Shown here: positions 48,913-58,814 of the stretch, in pieces
How the letters are laid out: every line of letters begins with the position of its first letter
How positions within the stretch are numbered: the stretch's first letter is position 1
NCBI GenBank assembly: GCA_035281745.1
Contig: DATEDI010000026.1
Coordinates: 124,001-188,000, forward strand
Length of the DNA stretch: 64,000 nucleotides
Source: 66-474 sp035281745
Lineage (GTDB): Bacteria; Pseudomonadota; Gammaproteobacteria; Xanthomonadales; Rhodanobacteraceae
Direction of reading: 5' to 3'
Made by a program: the position numbers and the translations under genes
Notes under the pieces: model-generated
Databases searched by the model: none
Seen by the model: only the letters and a program-made list of their open reading frames with translations
Told to the model about the DNA's origin: nothing

Positions 48913-51900
48913 TCAGTTCTGTTGAATGCCCTGCCACGAGCGACGACGCCAGATCGGCGCATCGATCGAAAGCGGTTTCGTGCCCGATGGCGCGAGCGTC
49001 GTGCCCGGAAGGTACGCCTGGCCGCCACCCAGTGCCGAAACGATTGGCAAGCTGCCGCTGGTGCGCGCATTGCTGATACGGCCACCCACGATCGGCCAGC
49101 CACCCAGCGAGGATACGCCTGCCGGCGCGCCGGTCACCGAGTTCAGGGCCATGATCGCACCTTGCGTGGCCGGGTTGCACGGGTCGCTACCTTGGGCGCC
49201 GGCCAGCAATGTCTCGAACACGATCGTGTTGCTGGCGAAGATCGCACCGGGACTGACCACCACGCGTTCACCCGAGTTGTTCTGCACACCGCTGCTGGTG
49301 GTGGTGTACAAGTTGATGAACCACCCTCCGCCCTTGGGCTGGCCGACCGCCGGTATCGGGGTGGTGGGCGTCGCCGATCCAAGCGCGCAGGTATCGCTCG
49401 CACCCCCTGTCACGCAACGCAGGGTCGCACCCGCATTGGGATTGGGCGAACCGTCGGGTAAGGTCGCCGGCGCGGTCGTCTCGTGCAAGTACTGTGGGGT
49501 CAGGTCCGTCTGGCTGTAGGGTGACGCCGTGTCCGAAACGTCGCGGACACCCATCATCGACTGCACGGCGTTGCTGCTGTTGTCGCCCGCGCCAAGGTAC
49601 TTACCGGTGCCGAACACCACCATGAAGCGGTTGGTGGCCGGATCGGGGAACAGGCGCGGCATCGTGGTGATCGGCTGCAGGCCTTGATTTCCGCTGGCAT
49701 CGGCGAGGCCTGCATAGACCAGCGTCACGGTCCAGCCGGCGGGACTGGAAGCCTGCAGGTCGAAACGCCATAGATTGCCCTGCAGGTCACCCGCGAACGC
49801 CACGTCGTCCACCTGGTCGTTGTCGTAATCGCCCATCACGGGCGTCGCGAGGCCGAAGCTGGTGATGGTCACCCCGTTGACGGTAAGCCCGGTCGGCGTC
49901 TTCAATTCGGCAAGCACCGTACCTGTTTCGGCGTCCATCACGAACAGTGCGCTGTACGGCGTAGGCTTGGCGGCCGAATTGCCGGGCGCCTGCGCGGCGA
50001 TCGCCGAACAGCTCGCGAAATCTGCGGTTGGATAGTCGGGCTTGGAGCAGTCCGGGAAATAGCCGTTCGGCACCAGCACCGCCCACTGGCCAGTGTGCAA
50101 GCGGCCGATATTGGGCTGGGATACGGTGTAGCCAAGATCACTGGCCTGGCACGTCCCGCTTTGCGAGGTCCCCACGATCGACTTGCAGGTGTTGGGGATG
50201 GTCATGTCGGAATCGAGTTCCCACAGCACTTTCGTCGGTGCAGTGGTGGGCGTGGCGGCTGCGGCGCCCGAGGGTCCGGTGATGTCCAGCGCGTACACAC
50301 CCCGCCCGCCAAGGCCCACGCCCCCGGCGAGGATGGTGTGCCAGTCATTGTCGCTGCTGAAGAACACGTCGCGGGTCACAGGTGTCGCGTCCACGGTGGG
50401 TCGGTAGCTAAAGTCGCTGCGACTGGTCAGGTTGCCGAGGTTGGCGTACACCGCGCGCGGGATGAAGGCCCAGTCCTCCTGACCGGCGTTGGTGCCGTAG
50501 GTGCACGGACTCGTGGAACAATCGGGCACCGGCGCATTGAAGGCGTGCAGCATGCCGTCGTTGGCGCCGATGTACACCGTGCCCGCGCGTGCGGCGTGAT
50601 CGCCGACGAACGTATCATAGGAATGGCCGATTTCCGGCGAGCTTGCCGGCCAAGTGTCGTAGTAGTTGCCGCTGGGGTAGGACACGTACACGGGCTGTGA
50701 GTTGACGATGGCGCCCAACAGCTTGGTGCGGACGCGATAGGTACCGTCGGCCTCGTGGGTCTGGTCGCCGCGCAGGTAATCGATGCGGTTCGTGAACGTG
50801 TCAGTGCTGGGAGGAACAGGTATGGCCGGTGTGCTCAAACCCGCCGTTTCCACACAATCGAAGGCGGTGCTCGAATTGAGCACAGCACCACTGTCGAAGC
50901 TGTAGGTGCCGGCTGCGCAACCAGCCGGAGTGTTGTACGTATCCGTATAGATATTGCGGCTGCCGGCCGCCGGGAAATACGCGGTCCACGCGGGCGTGGC
51001 ATCGATGGTGCCGTCCGGGTTCACTGCGTTGGCCGTGAAATTGCCGCTCCAGTCCTTGTTGTAGCTGGTCTCGAAGGCCAGTGCGCCGACCGTCGCGACG
51101 CTTGCGTTGACCGCGGCCGGTGTCGGTTGCGAGGCGCGCGCCGCGATGTTGAGCAGCACACCGGTCAACTGGTCCACCAGCTGCTGCGGGTTGCCGGCGC
51201 TGAAGAACTGGCCGCGGCTCGCCAACGCGGCGTGCCAAGTATCGTCGATGTTGGCGGCGATGCCGGGGCTGACGCCGTTCGGCTGTGGCCAGCCCACCGA
51301 ACCCGTGGAATTGGCGATGCCCTTGCGCAGATTGCAGGCATCCATGTCGGCGCCGGCAGCACTGGTGCAATCGGTGTTCTCGGAGAAATTCAGTTCTCCG
51401 TTCACGCCCAGCCCCACCATGTAGTTGACCATGTGCGGCCACGTCGCGGGGTCGTTCTTCGGATTGAAGTACTCCTCGGCCGGGATGTTCTGGGCATTGC
51501 CGTTGCCACCCACGACGTTGCCGGCAGCGAACACACCGGTGGTGGTATCCGGCAGGTACGCGGGCACGATTTGGGGAGTGCCCGGAGATGGCGGATTCGG
51601 AACATACAGGTCCGGACGCAGATCCTGCGCCCAGTAACTGAAGGCGATGTCGGACAGTGATGCACTGCCGCTGTAGCCGCCATCGGACTCGGGCGCATAG
51701 ATCGAGCCCACGCCCGCTGCGGTGGTCGGGAACGCGACGCCATCCGGCAAGGTCAGCGCCGTGGTGGGTTGCGTCAGGCTCGAAGTCAGCGGAGCGACGT
51801 TGGTGTTCCAGAGGCCGTCGGTGACCAGCATATGGAAGTTCTGGCGGCAGTACAGCTCGTTTCCCGGATTCGTGGACGCGTCAAAGGTGCCGTGCGGCGG

Positions 51901-53574
51901 CGGCTGCCAGTAGGGATCTTCGAGATTCCCGTTAGAGCCGGTGTTGCCGTTGCCGCGCGTGAAGAACTGACCGGCACGGTTTAATGCGCGTTGGGTCGGC
52001 GTGCCGCCATTCGCGGGTATTTGGAAGATCCAGTTGAAGAACGCGCTGCGATAGCAATCGGGCGCGGTCTGGACGGCTCCGGACTGCTGGATGCCGGAGG
52101 GACTTGCCGAAGCGCTCGCACCGGCCGAACACGCCGAGGTGTCGATCAACGCCGAAATGATGGCGGCACTGGGAAGATCGTAAGTGCCGCTGTTCAGATT
52201 CTGCCATGTCACCCGGATGTCGTTGCCAAATCCGCCGTCAGCGTTCAGTGCCGACAGCGCGGCCGAGCCGAACACCCGCGACATCGCGGACCGCGCCATC
52301 TGATTGCGGGTGCGGTAGTACGCGTACCAATTGGCGAAGTTCTGGTACTGGTTCACCGTGACGCCATTGATGGTGACATTGGTGTTGGTGATGGGCACGG
52401 CTTCCCAACTGTTCGGGTCGTACAGTGTGTGCAGGCCGTCGCAATCGGTAGTGGTGCAGCCGGTGTTAGTCGGGTTGCCAAACGAATCCACGTCGATCGT
52501 CACGGTCTGCTTCAGGCGGTAGTAGTACGGGCCGCCATTGGGATAGGTGATGGTGGTGCCATCGCTCAGCGTGTGGGCCTGGCCGTCCATAGGGCTGGCG
52601 CCGTTCCAGAACGCCGACTGGCCCTGATTGCTGCCGCTGCCGGTGCCGCATTGCCAGCGCTGGTCGGGCTGCTGCTGCCAAGTCACGTAATACTTGGTGT
52701 TGTTGTTGCCATTGCCCGTGACCTGGGTGTAACCGGCGACGGATGTGCTGCTGCTCTGCAGGTTCGCGCCCGAGTAGACCGTGCTGATCCCGCTGCCGGT
52801 GGTCGAGTCAACGTTCAGGACATAAAAGACGTGATTGCCGGCCACCGTGCCGGAGGTGTGCTGCGTGCATGAGCCGCTGACGATGTTCGCGGGACAAGCC
52901 GAAGTGGTCCCGAAGGTCGCGTAAGTCGTCAGGGACCCCAGCTGCCCGGTGAGGTTGGTGCGCGAACTTTCGCCGGGATAATCCAGGTCCGGATTGTTGT
53001 TGTAGGCGATGGTGCCGGTGCTGGACGCCGGATTCAGCGGGCGATTGACGGCAATGCCGTCCACCCAGACCGCGGCCAGCGTGGCGTCGCCATTCTGGAA
53101 CGAGGTGCCGTTGGCATAAATCGGCGGCGTGTAGATGATGTTGGGGTTGTAATATACCCCGTTCATTGGCATGTCGCGGATGGCCTGCGCCGGCACGAGG
53201 TCATTGGCGTCGATCACGTTGGCGCAGCGCCATGGTCCACCGTTGGTGTTGAGGTTCAGGTTGCCGTTCCTGCCCCAGTCCATGTTCGGGTAGTAGAAAT
53301 TGCCGTTGGGCTTCGTCGTCCACGGCGGCGCATCGCCCATGCGCGTCCAGTTCATCGATCCTGAATCGTCAAAGGTTACGGCGATGTTGGGCGCTACCGC
53401 CGTCACCTGGTTGACCGGCGCGGGGCTGAGTTCGATGGTCCCGTTGGGCACCACGAAGGCCGCATGCACTGGCGGCAACACGAGGAATGGCACCGATAGT
53501 CCGGCGACCAGCGAAAGTGCCAGCACCATCGCGGCGGGACGTGAAGCGAGAATGGTTTGGCGTGTCATGGACAT
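48913..53574 (-). CDS. pilY1: type IV pilus tip adhesin/biogenesis factor PilY1
   Basis: About 1553 residues with a signal peptide (ILASRPAAMVLALSLVAGLSVPFLVLPPVHA). A von Willebrand A-like region opens with the metal-site motif DDSGS (69-73). The C-terminal third is the PilC/PilY1 beta-propeller, with the calcium loop DYDNDQVDDVAFAGDLQGNLWRFDL, VYIGANDGMLHAF and FGTGKYLG. It acts at the pilus tip in assembly, retraction control and surface contact. The start at 53574 (or 53568) places the signal peptide; the upstream extension to 53646 is not supported. Confidence 0.94.
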   Translation of the reverse strand: MSMTRQTILASRPAAMVLALSLVAGLSVPFLVLPPVHAAFVVPNGTIELSPAPVNQVTAVAPNIAVTFDDSGSMNWTRMGDAPPWTTKPNGNFYYPNMDWGRNGNLNLNTNGGPWRCANVIDANDLVPAQAIRDMPMNGVYYNPNIIYTPPIYANGTSFQNGDATLAAVWVDGIAVNRPLNPASSTGTIAYNNNPDLDYPGESSRTNLTGQLGSLTTYATFGTTSACPANIVSGSCTQHTSGTVAGNHVFYVLNVDSTTGSGISTVYSGANLQSSSTSVAGYTQVTGNGNNNTKYYVTWQQQPDQRWQCGTGSGSNQGQSAFWNGASPMDGQAHTLSDGTTITYPNGGPYYYRLKQTVTIDVDSFGNPTNTGCTTTDCDGLHTLYDPNSWEAVPITNTNVTINGVTVNQYQNFANWYAYYRTRNQMARSAMSRVFGSAALSALNADGGFGNDIRVTWQNLNSGTYDLPSAAIISALIDTSACSAGASASASPSGIQQSGAVQTAPDCYRSAFFNWIFQIPANGGTPTQRALNRAGQFFTRGNGNTGSNGNLEDPYWQPPPHGTFDASTNPGNELYCRQNFHMLVTDGLWNTNVAPLTSSLTQPTTALTLPDGVAFPTTAAGVGSIYAPESDGGYSGSASLSDIAFSYWAQDLRPDLYVPNPPSPGTPQIVPAYLPDTTTGVFAAGNVVGGNGNAQNIPAEEYFNPKNDPATWPHMVNYMVGLGVNGELNFSENTDCTSAAGADMDACNLRKGIANSTGSVGWPQPNGVSPGIAANIDDTWHAALASRGQFFSAGNPQQLVDQLTGVLLNIAARASQPTPAAVNASVATVGALAFETSYNKDWSGNFTANAVNPDGTIDATPAWTAYFPAAGSRNIYTDTYNTPAGCAAGTYSFDSGAVLNSSTAFDCVETAGLSTPAIPVPPSTDTFTNRIDYLRGDQTHEADGTYRVRTKLLGAIVNSQPVYVSYPSGNYYDTWPASSPEIGHSYDTFVGDHAARAGTVYIGANDGMLHAFNAPVPDCSTSPCTYGTNAGQEDWAFIPRAVYANLGNLTSRSDFSYRPTVDATPVTRDVFFSSDNDWHTILAGGVGLGGRGVYALDITGPSGAAAATPTTAPTKVLWELDSDMTIPNTCKSIVGTSQSGTCQASDLGYTVSQPNIGRLHTGQWAVLVPNGYFPDCSKPDYPTADFASCSAIAAQAPGNSAAKPTPYSALFVMDAETGTVLAELKTPTGLTVNGVTITSFGLATPVMGDYDNDQVDDVAFAGDLQGNLWRFDLQASSPAGWTVTLVYAGLADASGNQGLQPITTMPRLFPDPATNRFMVVFGTGKYLGAGDNSSNAVQSMMGVRDVSDTASPYSQTDLTPQYLHETTAPATLPDGSPNPNAGATLRCVTGGASDTCALGSATPTTPIPAVGQPKGGGWFINLYTTTSSGVQNNSGERVVVSPGAIFASNTIVFETLLAGAQGSDPCNPATQGAIMALNSVTGAPAGVSSLGGWPIVGGRISNARTSGSLPIVSALGGGQAYLPGTTLAPSGTKPLSIDAPIWRRRSWQGIQQN

Positions 53575-53675
53575 GGCGGATTCCCCGCGGGTTCCTTGAA
53601 TCTTCTGTGTTCGTCCGTCGATAAGCCCAAAACACGCCTTCGACAAGCTCAGGGCGAACGGTTTTGTTGGGACTA

Positions 53676-54374
53676 TCAGTTGCTGGTCTGCGCGTCGAAG
53701 GTGCTCTGCACCACGCGTACGGTGTTCGAAGTGCCACCGGTGGCGCGCGCAGTGATGCGGTAAATGTGGATGTTGATGTGCCCGGCGCCACCCGAATTAG
53801 GGCCGGTGACACCGGATTCGTGCTGCGTACCCGCGCCTGGCGGTGTCACCAGACCCATGTCCTCGATGATGTAGCGCGGGTTATCCGCGACATTGGCGCT
53901 GGCGGTGTAGCCGTTGCTCGGGATCGGCACATTCGTGAAGTCGTTGCTGGCACCGGGCAAGCCGGTGTAGGCGATGCCGGTGGACAGCCACGCGTTGTTG
54001 CCCGTGCGAAATTGCGCAACCGCACCGCCAGTGGCATACAGTGGTGACTCCGGGTCGTACTTGACGCAACCGCTGGTGGCATTGATGGCAGTGACGTCGC
54101 ACTGCAGGGTGCCCCCGACCACGCTCGATGTATTCCAGATCCGCCATTCCGCGCCCCGCAGCGCGGTGTCCGCACTCAGGCTGGCCAGCTGCGCGCTGCG
54201 GGTGGCTGCGACCATGCGTTGCTGCAACAGCGAGCCGGACGATGCGCCGATAGCGAGCAGCGTCAGCAGGATCAGGAAGATCAACGCCACCAGCAGCACC
54301 GCGCCGCGTTCGCGGGCGCGCTGCGGGAATCGAGGTTGGATGCGGTGGACGAACATGGCGGCTGACTCGGTCAT
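53676..54374 (-). CDS. pilX: type IV pilus minor pilin PilX
   Basis: A 232-residue protein. A basic leader RARERG is followed by the hydrophobic helix AVLLVALIFLILLTLLAIGAS, the PilX_N type lacking Glu5. A C-terminal domain with a Cys pair (LQCDVTA, SGCVKYD) follows. The ATG at 54374 overlaps the pilW stop (TGATG); a GTG at 54377 and an ATG at 54353 are alternatives. It lies between pilY1 and pilW as in other minor-pilin operons. Confidence 0.88.
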   Translation of the reverse strand: MTESAAMFVHRIQPRFPQRARERGAVLLVALIFLILLTLLAIGASSGSLLQQRMVAATRSAQLASLSADTALRGAEWRIWNTSSVVGGTLQCDVTAINATSGCVKYDPESPLYATGGAVAQFRTGNNAWLSTGIAYTGLPGASNDFTNVPIPSNGYTASANVADNPRYIIEDMGLVTPPGAGTQHESGVTGPNSGGAGHINIHIYRITARATGGTSNTVRVVQSTFDAQTSN

Positions 54375-55690
54375 CACGGGTTGAAGTTGCGCAGCGCTAC
54401 GAGCGTGGTGAATTCGCGACGGAGCAGCGGATTCGGGAAGCCCTGGTCCGCATTCGGCTGGATGGCGTGGGCGGTCGGCGGAATCGGCGTCGCGCTGGCG
54501 CTATCCGGCGTGTAGATGTATTTCATTTCGTTGGGCGTCAACGTGTACAGCGGCGTCTGGCCATCCATCAGGATGTGTACCTCGATCGTCTGCACCGCGC
54601 GCCACAGGCAACCCGTAGCGGGCATGCCACCCGGCGTGGCGACATCGGGCGGACACGGAATGCTGGCGCCGCTTGCGTCCGTGCCGGCATCGACCTGATC
54701 GGCAGTCAGGAACTCCGTGTTGCCATTGGCGTTGATAATGCCGTAGAGGAAATCAAGGCGCTCCACGCCGGTCACCAGCGGCTGATTGGTGCCGTTGAAG
54801 CGGCGCACCAGTTGACCGGTGGTATGGCCGTTGCCGGCATCGACCACTTCCAGAAAATAGGTAACAGTTTGGAAATCTTTGGTGAAGTCGAACACGCGCG
54901 GCGCCGCACCGGTGCTGATGTCGAGCGGCGACGCATAGTTGTTGTTGGGCTGGAGCGTCGCGCTGCCTGCGCCGCTGACCGTGAACACTTGTGCGTTGGA
55001 ACAATCGGCCAACATCGCCAGGGTGCCGGTGAACGTGTTGACGGCCGGTTCACCTGCCATCTGAACCAGATTGATCTGGGTGACGGTTGCGCTAACGGGG
55101 GCGTCAAGGGTGGTTCCGGGATTGCCGCTAGGCACGATGGCCCAACCGGAACCGGGCGTCAGATAGCGGATGGTCAGCACGTCGGCGCCCTTCACGCGAC
55201 TGCCCAACGCCGTACCCATCGCAGGTACACCGCTTGCGACCAGGCTCGCAAGTCCCGTTGGCGTGCAGTTGCTGGTGTCGCACTGGTAGCCGCGCATGAA
55301 CAAGGACGAGGGCAGCGAATAAGCTCCGCTTGGCGCCGGCAGTGTGACCGTGCTGTCGTTCAACGGAATGGCCGTTTTCGCGTACACCGTCGGCGAACGT
55401 AGCGCATCGAGGTACAGCCCCGACGTGGTCAATCCCGCGTTGCCGCCCGTGTTGCTGCAATACGTGCCGTTGGCGTTGGCGAGGTCGGCACGCAGGCTGT
55501 GGATGGCGAAGCGGCCTTCTTCCTGCAGCGCGGCCATCTGCTGTTGCACCTTGTTGCTGCTGGAAGTGGACGCAAACACCGTGATGATGCCGGCCGCGAC
55601 GATCAGCGCCATCACCAACGCGATCATCATCTCGATCAGCGACAGGCCGGCCATGCGGCGGCGGGCGGCGATGGGACGAACGTGGATCAT
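54374..55690 (-). CDS. pilW: type IV pilus minor pilin PilW
   Basis: A 438-residue protein, long for a pilin as usual for PilW. Prepilin site RRRMAG / LSLIEMMIALVMALIVAAGIITVFAS with Glu at +5, followed by a large beta-rich domain (FAIHSLRADLANANGTYCSN, VERLDFLYGI). The ATG at 55690 overlaps the pilV stop (ATGA), showing coupled translation. Confidence 0.92.
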   Translation of the reverse strand: MIHVRPIAARRRMAGLSLIEMMIALVMALIVAAGIITVFASTSSSNKVQQQMAALQEEGRFAIHSLRADLANANGTYCSNTGGNAGLTTSGLYLDALRSPTVYAKTAIPLNDSTVTLPAPSGAYSLPSSLFMRGYQCDTSNCTPTGLASLVASGVPAMGTALGSRVKGADVLTIRYLTPGSGWAIVPSGNPGTTLDAPVSATVTQINLVQMAGEPAVNTFTGTLAMLADCSNAQVFTVSGAGSATLQPNNNYASPLDISTGAAPRVFDFTKDFQTVTYFLEVVDAGNGHTTGQLVRRFNGTNQPLVTGVERLDFLYGIINANGNTEFLTADQVDAGTDASGASIPCPPDVATPGGMPATGCLWRAVQTIEVHILMDGQTPLYTLTPNEMKYIYTPDSASATPIPPTAHAIQPNADQGFPNPLLRREFTTLVALRNFNP

Positions 55691-56253
55691 GGCTGGAATA
55701 CCCATTGGAACGAGTGCGCTTTCTGGCCGAGCTTGGTGGTGTCGGTCGACGCCTGATTGGCGCCGCCGGCGGAACCGGCTTCGTTCCAGGTCAACGTCAT
55801 GGTGCAGGTTCCTGCATACGGCGGACGCATGTCGATTTGCGCCGCGGTGGGCGTGTAGGCAATGCCGTTCGTGGTGCAATTGATGTTGCCGCGCGCGTTC
55901 GGCAGGAACGTGGTGAGCTGGGTGCTCCACTGGGCCTTGTCGTAATCGGCAAGCTGCTGGGGATTGCAGCCCGCGCCACAGCTGGCAGTGCTGGCGGTGA
56001 CGGGATAGCTGCCGTTGTAGAAACTGGCGCCAGCGGTCCCCCACAGCCCCGCCGGGTTGGCACCCATCCGGTCAGCCATGTTGTGCGCGAGGAACGTGGC
56101 TTGCGTGCGCAGGTAGGCGACGTGGTTGGACTGGATCGCGAAGATCAGGAGACCGGCAAGGCCGATGATGCCGAGGCTGAACACCAACACGGCGATCAGC
56201 ACTTCCAGCATCGAGAAGCCTTGTTGACGTGGATGGGCGCGATGGAGGGTCAT
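55687..56253 (-). CDS. pilV: type IV pilus minor pilin PilV
   Basis: A 188-residue protein. Prepilin site HPRQQG / FSMLEVLIAVLVFSLGIIGLAGLLIFAIQ, with the AVLVFSLGIIGLAGL pattern typical of PilV. Two C-terminal Cys pairs (SCGAGC, CTTNG and GTCTM). The start at 56253 (MTLHRAHPRQQ) gives a short basic leader; it overlaps pilW at its end. Confidence 0.92.
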   Translation of the reverse strand: MTLHRAHPRQQGFSMLEVLIAVLVFSLGIIGLAGLLIFAIQSNHVAYLRTQATFLAHNMADRMGANPAGLWGTAGASFYNGSYPVTASTASCGAGCNPQQLADYDKAQWSTQLTTFLPNARGNINCTTNGIAYTPTAAQIDMRPPYAGTCTMTLTWNEAGSAGGANQASTDTTKLGQKAHSFQWVFQP

Positions 56254-56266
56254 GGCAGCACCGGGA

Positions 56267-56770
56267 TCAGGGACAACTCGTGGCTTGCTGCAACATGCCG
56301 GAGGACGAAACCTGCAGGTACCGTGGCGTACCGTCCTGTCCCGTTTGCTCCGAAATGGTGAAGCAGCTCGCGGCGGCGGGCGTGCCTTGCGAGTTGTAGC
56401 GGACGTCCGCGGCACTGCTGCTCAGCACGTATTGCGTGGAAATGGTCGGGTGGTTGCGCAACACGGTTGCGCTGCCGGTGCTGCTCGCAGGCGGAATCTC
56501 GACGGTCCAGCCGTTCTGCCAACTGCCGGCGGATGCCGCGACCGCCACGGTCACCTGCCGCGACACCGCTTCGGTACGCGCGTACTGGAGATCGCCGGCA
56601 AGATCATTGTTGATGCCGGAAAGGTTGGTGGAAACCAGCACTCGCTTGAAACTCGGCACGGCGATCATGGCCAGGATGGCCGCCACCGCAAGGGTGACCA
56701 TCAGTTCCACAAGCGTGAAGCCGCAGGCGCGACAGCGCGCGCGCAGGCGCTTGGTGAAATCAATAGGCAT
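56267..56770 (-). CDS. fimT: type IV pilus minor pilin FimT/GspH
   Basis: A 167-residue protein. Leader RCRACG / FTLVELMVTLAVAAILAMIAVPSFKRVL, followed by the GspH/FimT core (NDLAGDLQYARTEAVSRQVTVAVA). Cys in SCFTISEQ and TSCP. It is the first gene of the minor-pilin operon; its promoter should lie in 56771-56930, but I cannot assign one. Confidence 0.9.
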   Translation of the reverse strand: MPIDFTKRLRARCRACGFTLVELMVTLAVAAILAMIAVPSFKRVLVSTNLSGINNDLAGDLQYARTEAVSRQVTVAVAASAGSWQNGWTVEIPPASSTGSATVLRNHPTISTQYVLSSSAADVRYNSQGTPAAASCFTISEQTGQDGTPRYLQVSSSGMLQQATSCP

Positions 56771-56929
56771 GGTCTGGATTTTCCCCGGCACCACGGTTTG
56801 CCCCTGTCGAAAGCCGACGATGCGAACCGGATCATCGTCATTGCCCGCGCTGTTGCCAAGCGTCTGGCGATGGACGGCAGGTTTGGGCCGATGAGCGGCG
56901 CAAGGGAATCTCTGATCAACCCCATCCCT

Positions 56930-57246
56930 CGTCATCCCGGCGACGTGGCGCGCAGGAGCGCGCCCGAACAGCGAAGCTGGCCCGAAGGGCGAGCGCCATG
57001 GACGGCGCGAGTAAAGCCGGGACCCCAGTGACTTTCGTACAACCCGCTGAAATGCAAAGGCGCTGGGTGACGCGCCGCATCCTGCGGCTTGCCCTTCGGG
57101 CCATCGGCTGCGCCGATGTTCGCTCCGGCATCCTGCCCGCGCAGTCCGGATATCGCATCGCGACTGCGTTTGCAGGATTGCAAACGCGAACGCCGAAGGC
57201 GGCGCGCAGCGCGAGCGCCATGGATGGCGCGAGTATTCCGGGATGA
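56930..57246. repeat. R1-like composite repeat upstream of fimT
   Basis: GTCATCCCGGCGACG on the left and ATTCCGGGATGACAAG on the right enclose GAGCGCCATGGACGGCGCGAG, which recurs almost identically at 57209-57231, and other GC-rich stems. No gene is supported here. Confidence 0.65.
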
Positions 57247-57263
57247 CAAGCAAAATCAATTTG

Positions 57264-57662
57264 AAGGTTGGGCTGACGCCGGCTTCATCGGCGGAAGCCG
57301 TCGAGATTGCGCAGCAATGTTGGGCTTCGCCGGATGAAGCCCGGCTCAGCACCAACCTACGGTCTTGGCACCCTCGAAACGTCCCGCCTAAAACCGGACG
57401 CTTTTGTAGGTTGGGCTGACGTCGGCTTCATCGGCGGAAGCCCAACTTCGCGTATCACGCAGCAATGTTGGGCTTCGCCGGATGAAGCCCGGCTCAGCAC
57501 CAACCTACGGTCTTGGCACCCTCGAAACGTCCCGCCTAAAACCGGACGCTTTTTTAGGTTGGGCTGACGACGGCTTCATCGGCGGAAGCCCAACGTCGCG
57601 TACCACGCAGCAATGTCGGGCTTCGCCGGATGAAGCCCGGCCCAGCACCAACCTACGGTAGA
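57264..57662. repeat. tandem array of R4 repeats
   Basis: Nearly three copies with a period of about 143-148 bp. Each has AGGTTGGGCTGACG-CGGCTTCATCGGCGGAAGC, then GCAGCAATGTTGGGCTTCGCC, GGATGAAGCCCGGCTCAGCACCAACCTACGG. The first two are followed by an identical CTTGGCACCCTCGAAACGTCC spacer. Together with 56930-57246 this fills the fimT-rmlD gap. Confidence 0.85.
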
Positions 57663-57669
57663 TGGGGCG

Positions 57670-58782
57670 TCACGAACGCCTGTTCGGGAGTTCTTCCATC
57701 ACGCCATCGAGCGCGGCCTGCCAGTCCGGCAGCGTAATGTCGAACGTTGCGCGAAGCTTCCCGGTATCCAGCACCGACCACGCCGGGCGCGTGGCCTTGG
57801 TGGGATATTCATCGGTGCGGATGGCCTGCACGCTCGGCGCGCGCTCGATCAAACCGACTGTTTGCGCACGCTCGAAAATCGCCCGCGCGAACCTGCACCA
57901 ACTGGTCTGTCCCGAGGCAACGAGGTGATACACGCCGTCGCGCGCGGGTGTTTCATCAATACGCCATTGCGCCACGGCTTGTGCGGTGACATCGGCGATC
58001 AACCGCGCGGGTGTTGGCGCGCCGATCTGATCATCCACCACACGCAATGTGTCACGCTCCGCCCCGACCCGTAGCATGGTCCGCAGGAAGTTGTGCCCGC
58101 GCGCGGCATACACCCACGCGGTGCGGAAAATCAGGTGGCGCGCGCCGCTTTCGCGCAAGGCGATTTCACCCGCGAGCTTGGATCGACCGTAGGCACTGAC
58201 CGGATGCGTCGCATCGTCCTCGCGATACGCGCGGTTCGCGCGGCCGTCGAAGACGTAGTCGGTGGAGTAATGAACGACTCGCGCGGCGTGTTGCTTGGCC
58301 CACGCACCAAGCACGCCCAATGCTTCGCCATTGATGCGTTGCGCGAGTTCGGCTTCGTCCTCGGCACGATCGACCGCGGTGTAGGCGGCGGCATTGATGA
58401 TGACGTTTGGCGCAATGCGGTCCAGAGCCTTGGACAACCCATCGAAATAGGCAAGATCGAGGGACTCGCAACGCATTCCATCATCGAGCATGCCGCTGCG
58501 GGTGGCCGGGATGATCTCGCGATCCCGTACCCTCACCCCTCGCGCTGCGCGCGCGTTCGCTCCAGCTCCGCCTCTCCCGAGGGGAGAGGGGTTCAAACTA
58601 TTTTCATCTCCCCGCACGTGGCGCGGGGTGGTCGTGGTTTTCCCCTCTCCCTCCGGGAGAGGGTGCCCCGTAAGGGGCGGGTGAGGGTCCGGTTCTCGCG
58701 CGGGGTCAGCCAATGCACGCAACACTTCGTGCCCCACCTGGCCATTCGCACCGGTGACGAGAATCCTGCTCGGATCTTGCAT
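57670..58782 (-). CDS. rfbD: dTDP-4-dehydrorhamnose reductase with repeat-encoded insert
   Basis: Last step of dTDP-L-rhamnose synthesis. The 370-residue protein has the NAD(P) motif ILVTGANGQVG, the AAYTAVDRAED segment, STDYVFDG and the catalytic Tyr/Lys in YGRSKLAGE. Residues of about 30-95 (PDPHPPLTGHPLPEGEG to NARAARG) replace a short loop of the usual 290-300 residue enzyme and are encoded by an R2 element at 58523-58697 read through in frame. Whether the enzyme still works is uncertain. Start at 58782 (MQDPSRILVTG). Confidence 0.9.
   Translation of the reverse strand: MQDPSRILVTGANGQVGHEVLRALADPAREPDPHPPLTGHPLPEGEGKTTTTPRHVRGDENSLNPSPLGRGGAGANARAARGVRVRDREIIPATRSGMLDDGMRCESLDLAYFDGLSKALDRIAPNVIINAAAYTAVDRAEDEAELAQRINGEALGVLGAWAKQHAARVVHYSTDYVFDGRANRAYREDDATHPVSAYGRSKLAGEIALRESGARHLIFRTAWVYAARGHNFLRTMLRVGAERDTLRVVDDQIGAPTPARLIADVTAQAVAQWRIDETPARDGVYHLVASGQTSWCRFARAIFERAQTVGLIERAPSVQAIRTDEYPTKATRPAWSVLDTGKLRATFDITLPDWQAALDGVMEELPNRRS
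58523..58697. repeat. R2 palindromic repeat inside rfbD
   Basis: CCCTCACCCCTCGCGCTGCG with CTCTCCCGAGGGGAGAGGGG, a spacer of about 40 bp, then CCCTCTCCCTCCGGGAGAGGG with GGGGCGGGTGAGGGTCCGG. A complete two-arm element inside a coding sequence. Confidence 0.8.
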
Positions 58783-58814
58783 GGTCGTACCCGCCTGCGA
58801 CAAAAACATACTTC

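Noticed and set aside
57264..57662. Possible CRISPR array because of regular repeats
   Set aside because: Units are about 145 bp and palindromic, the spacer is identical and not unique, and there are no cas genes. It is a tandem of R4 elements.
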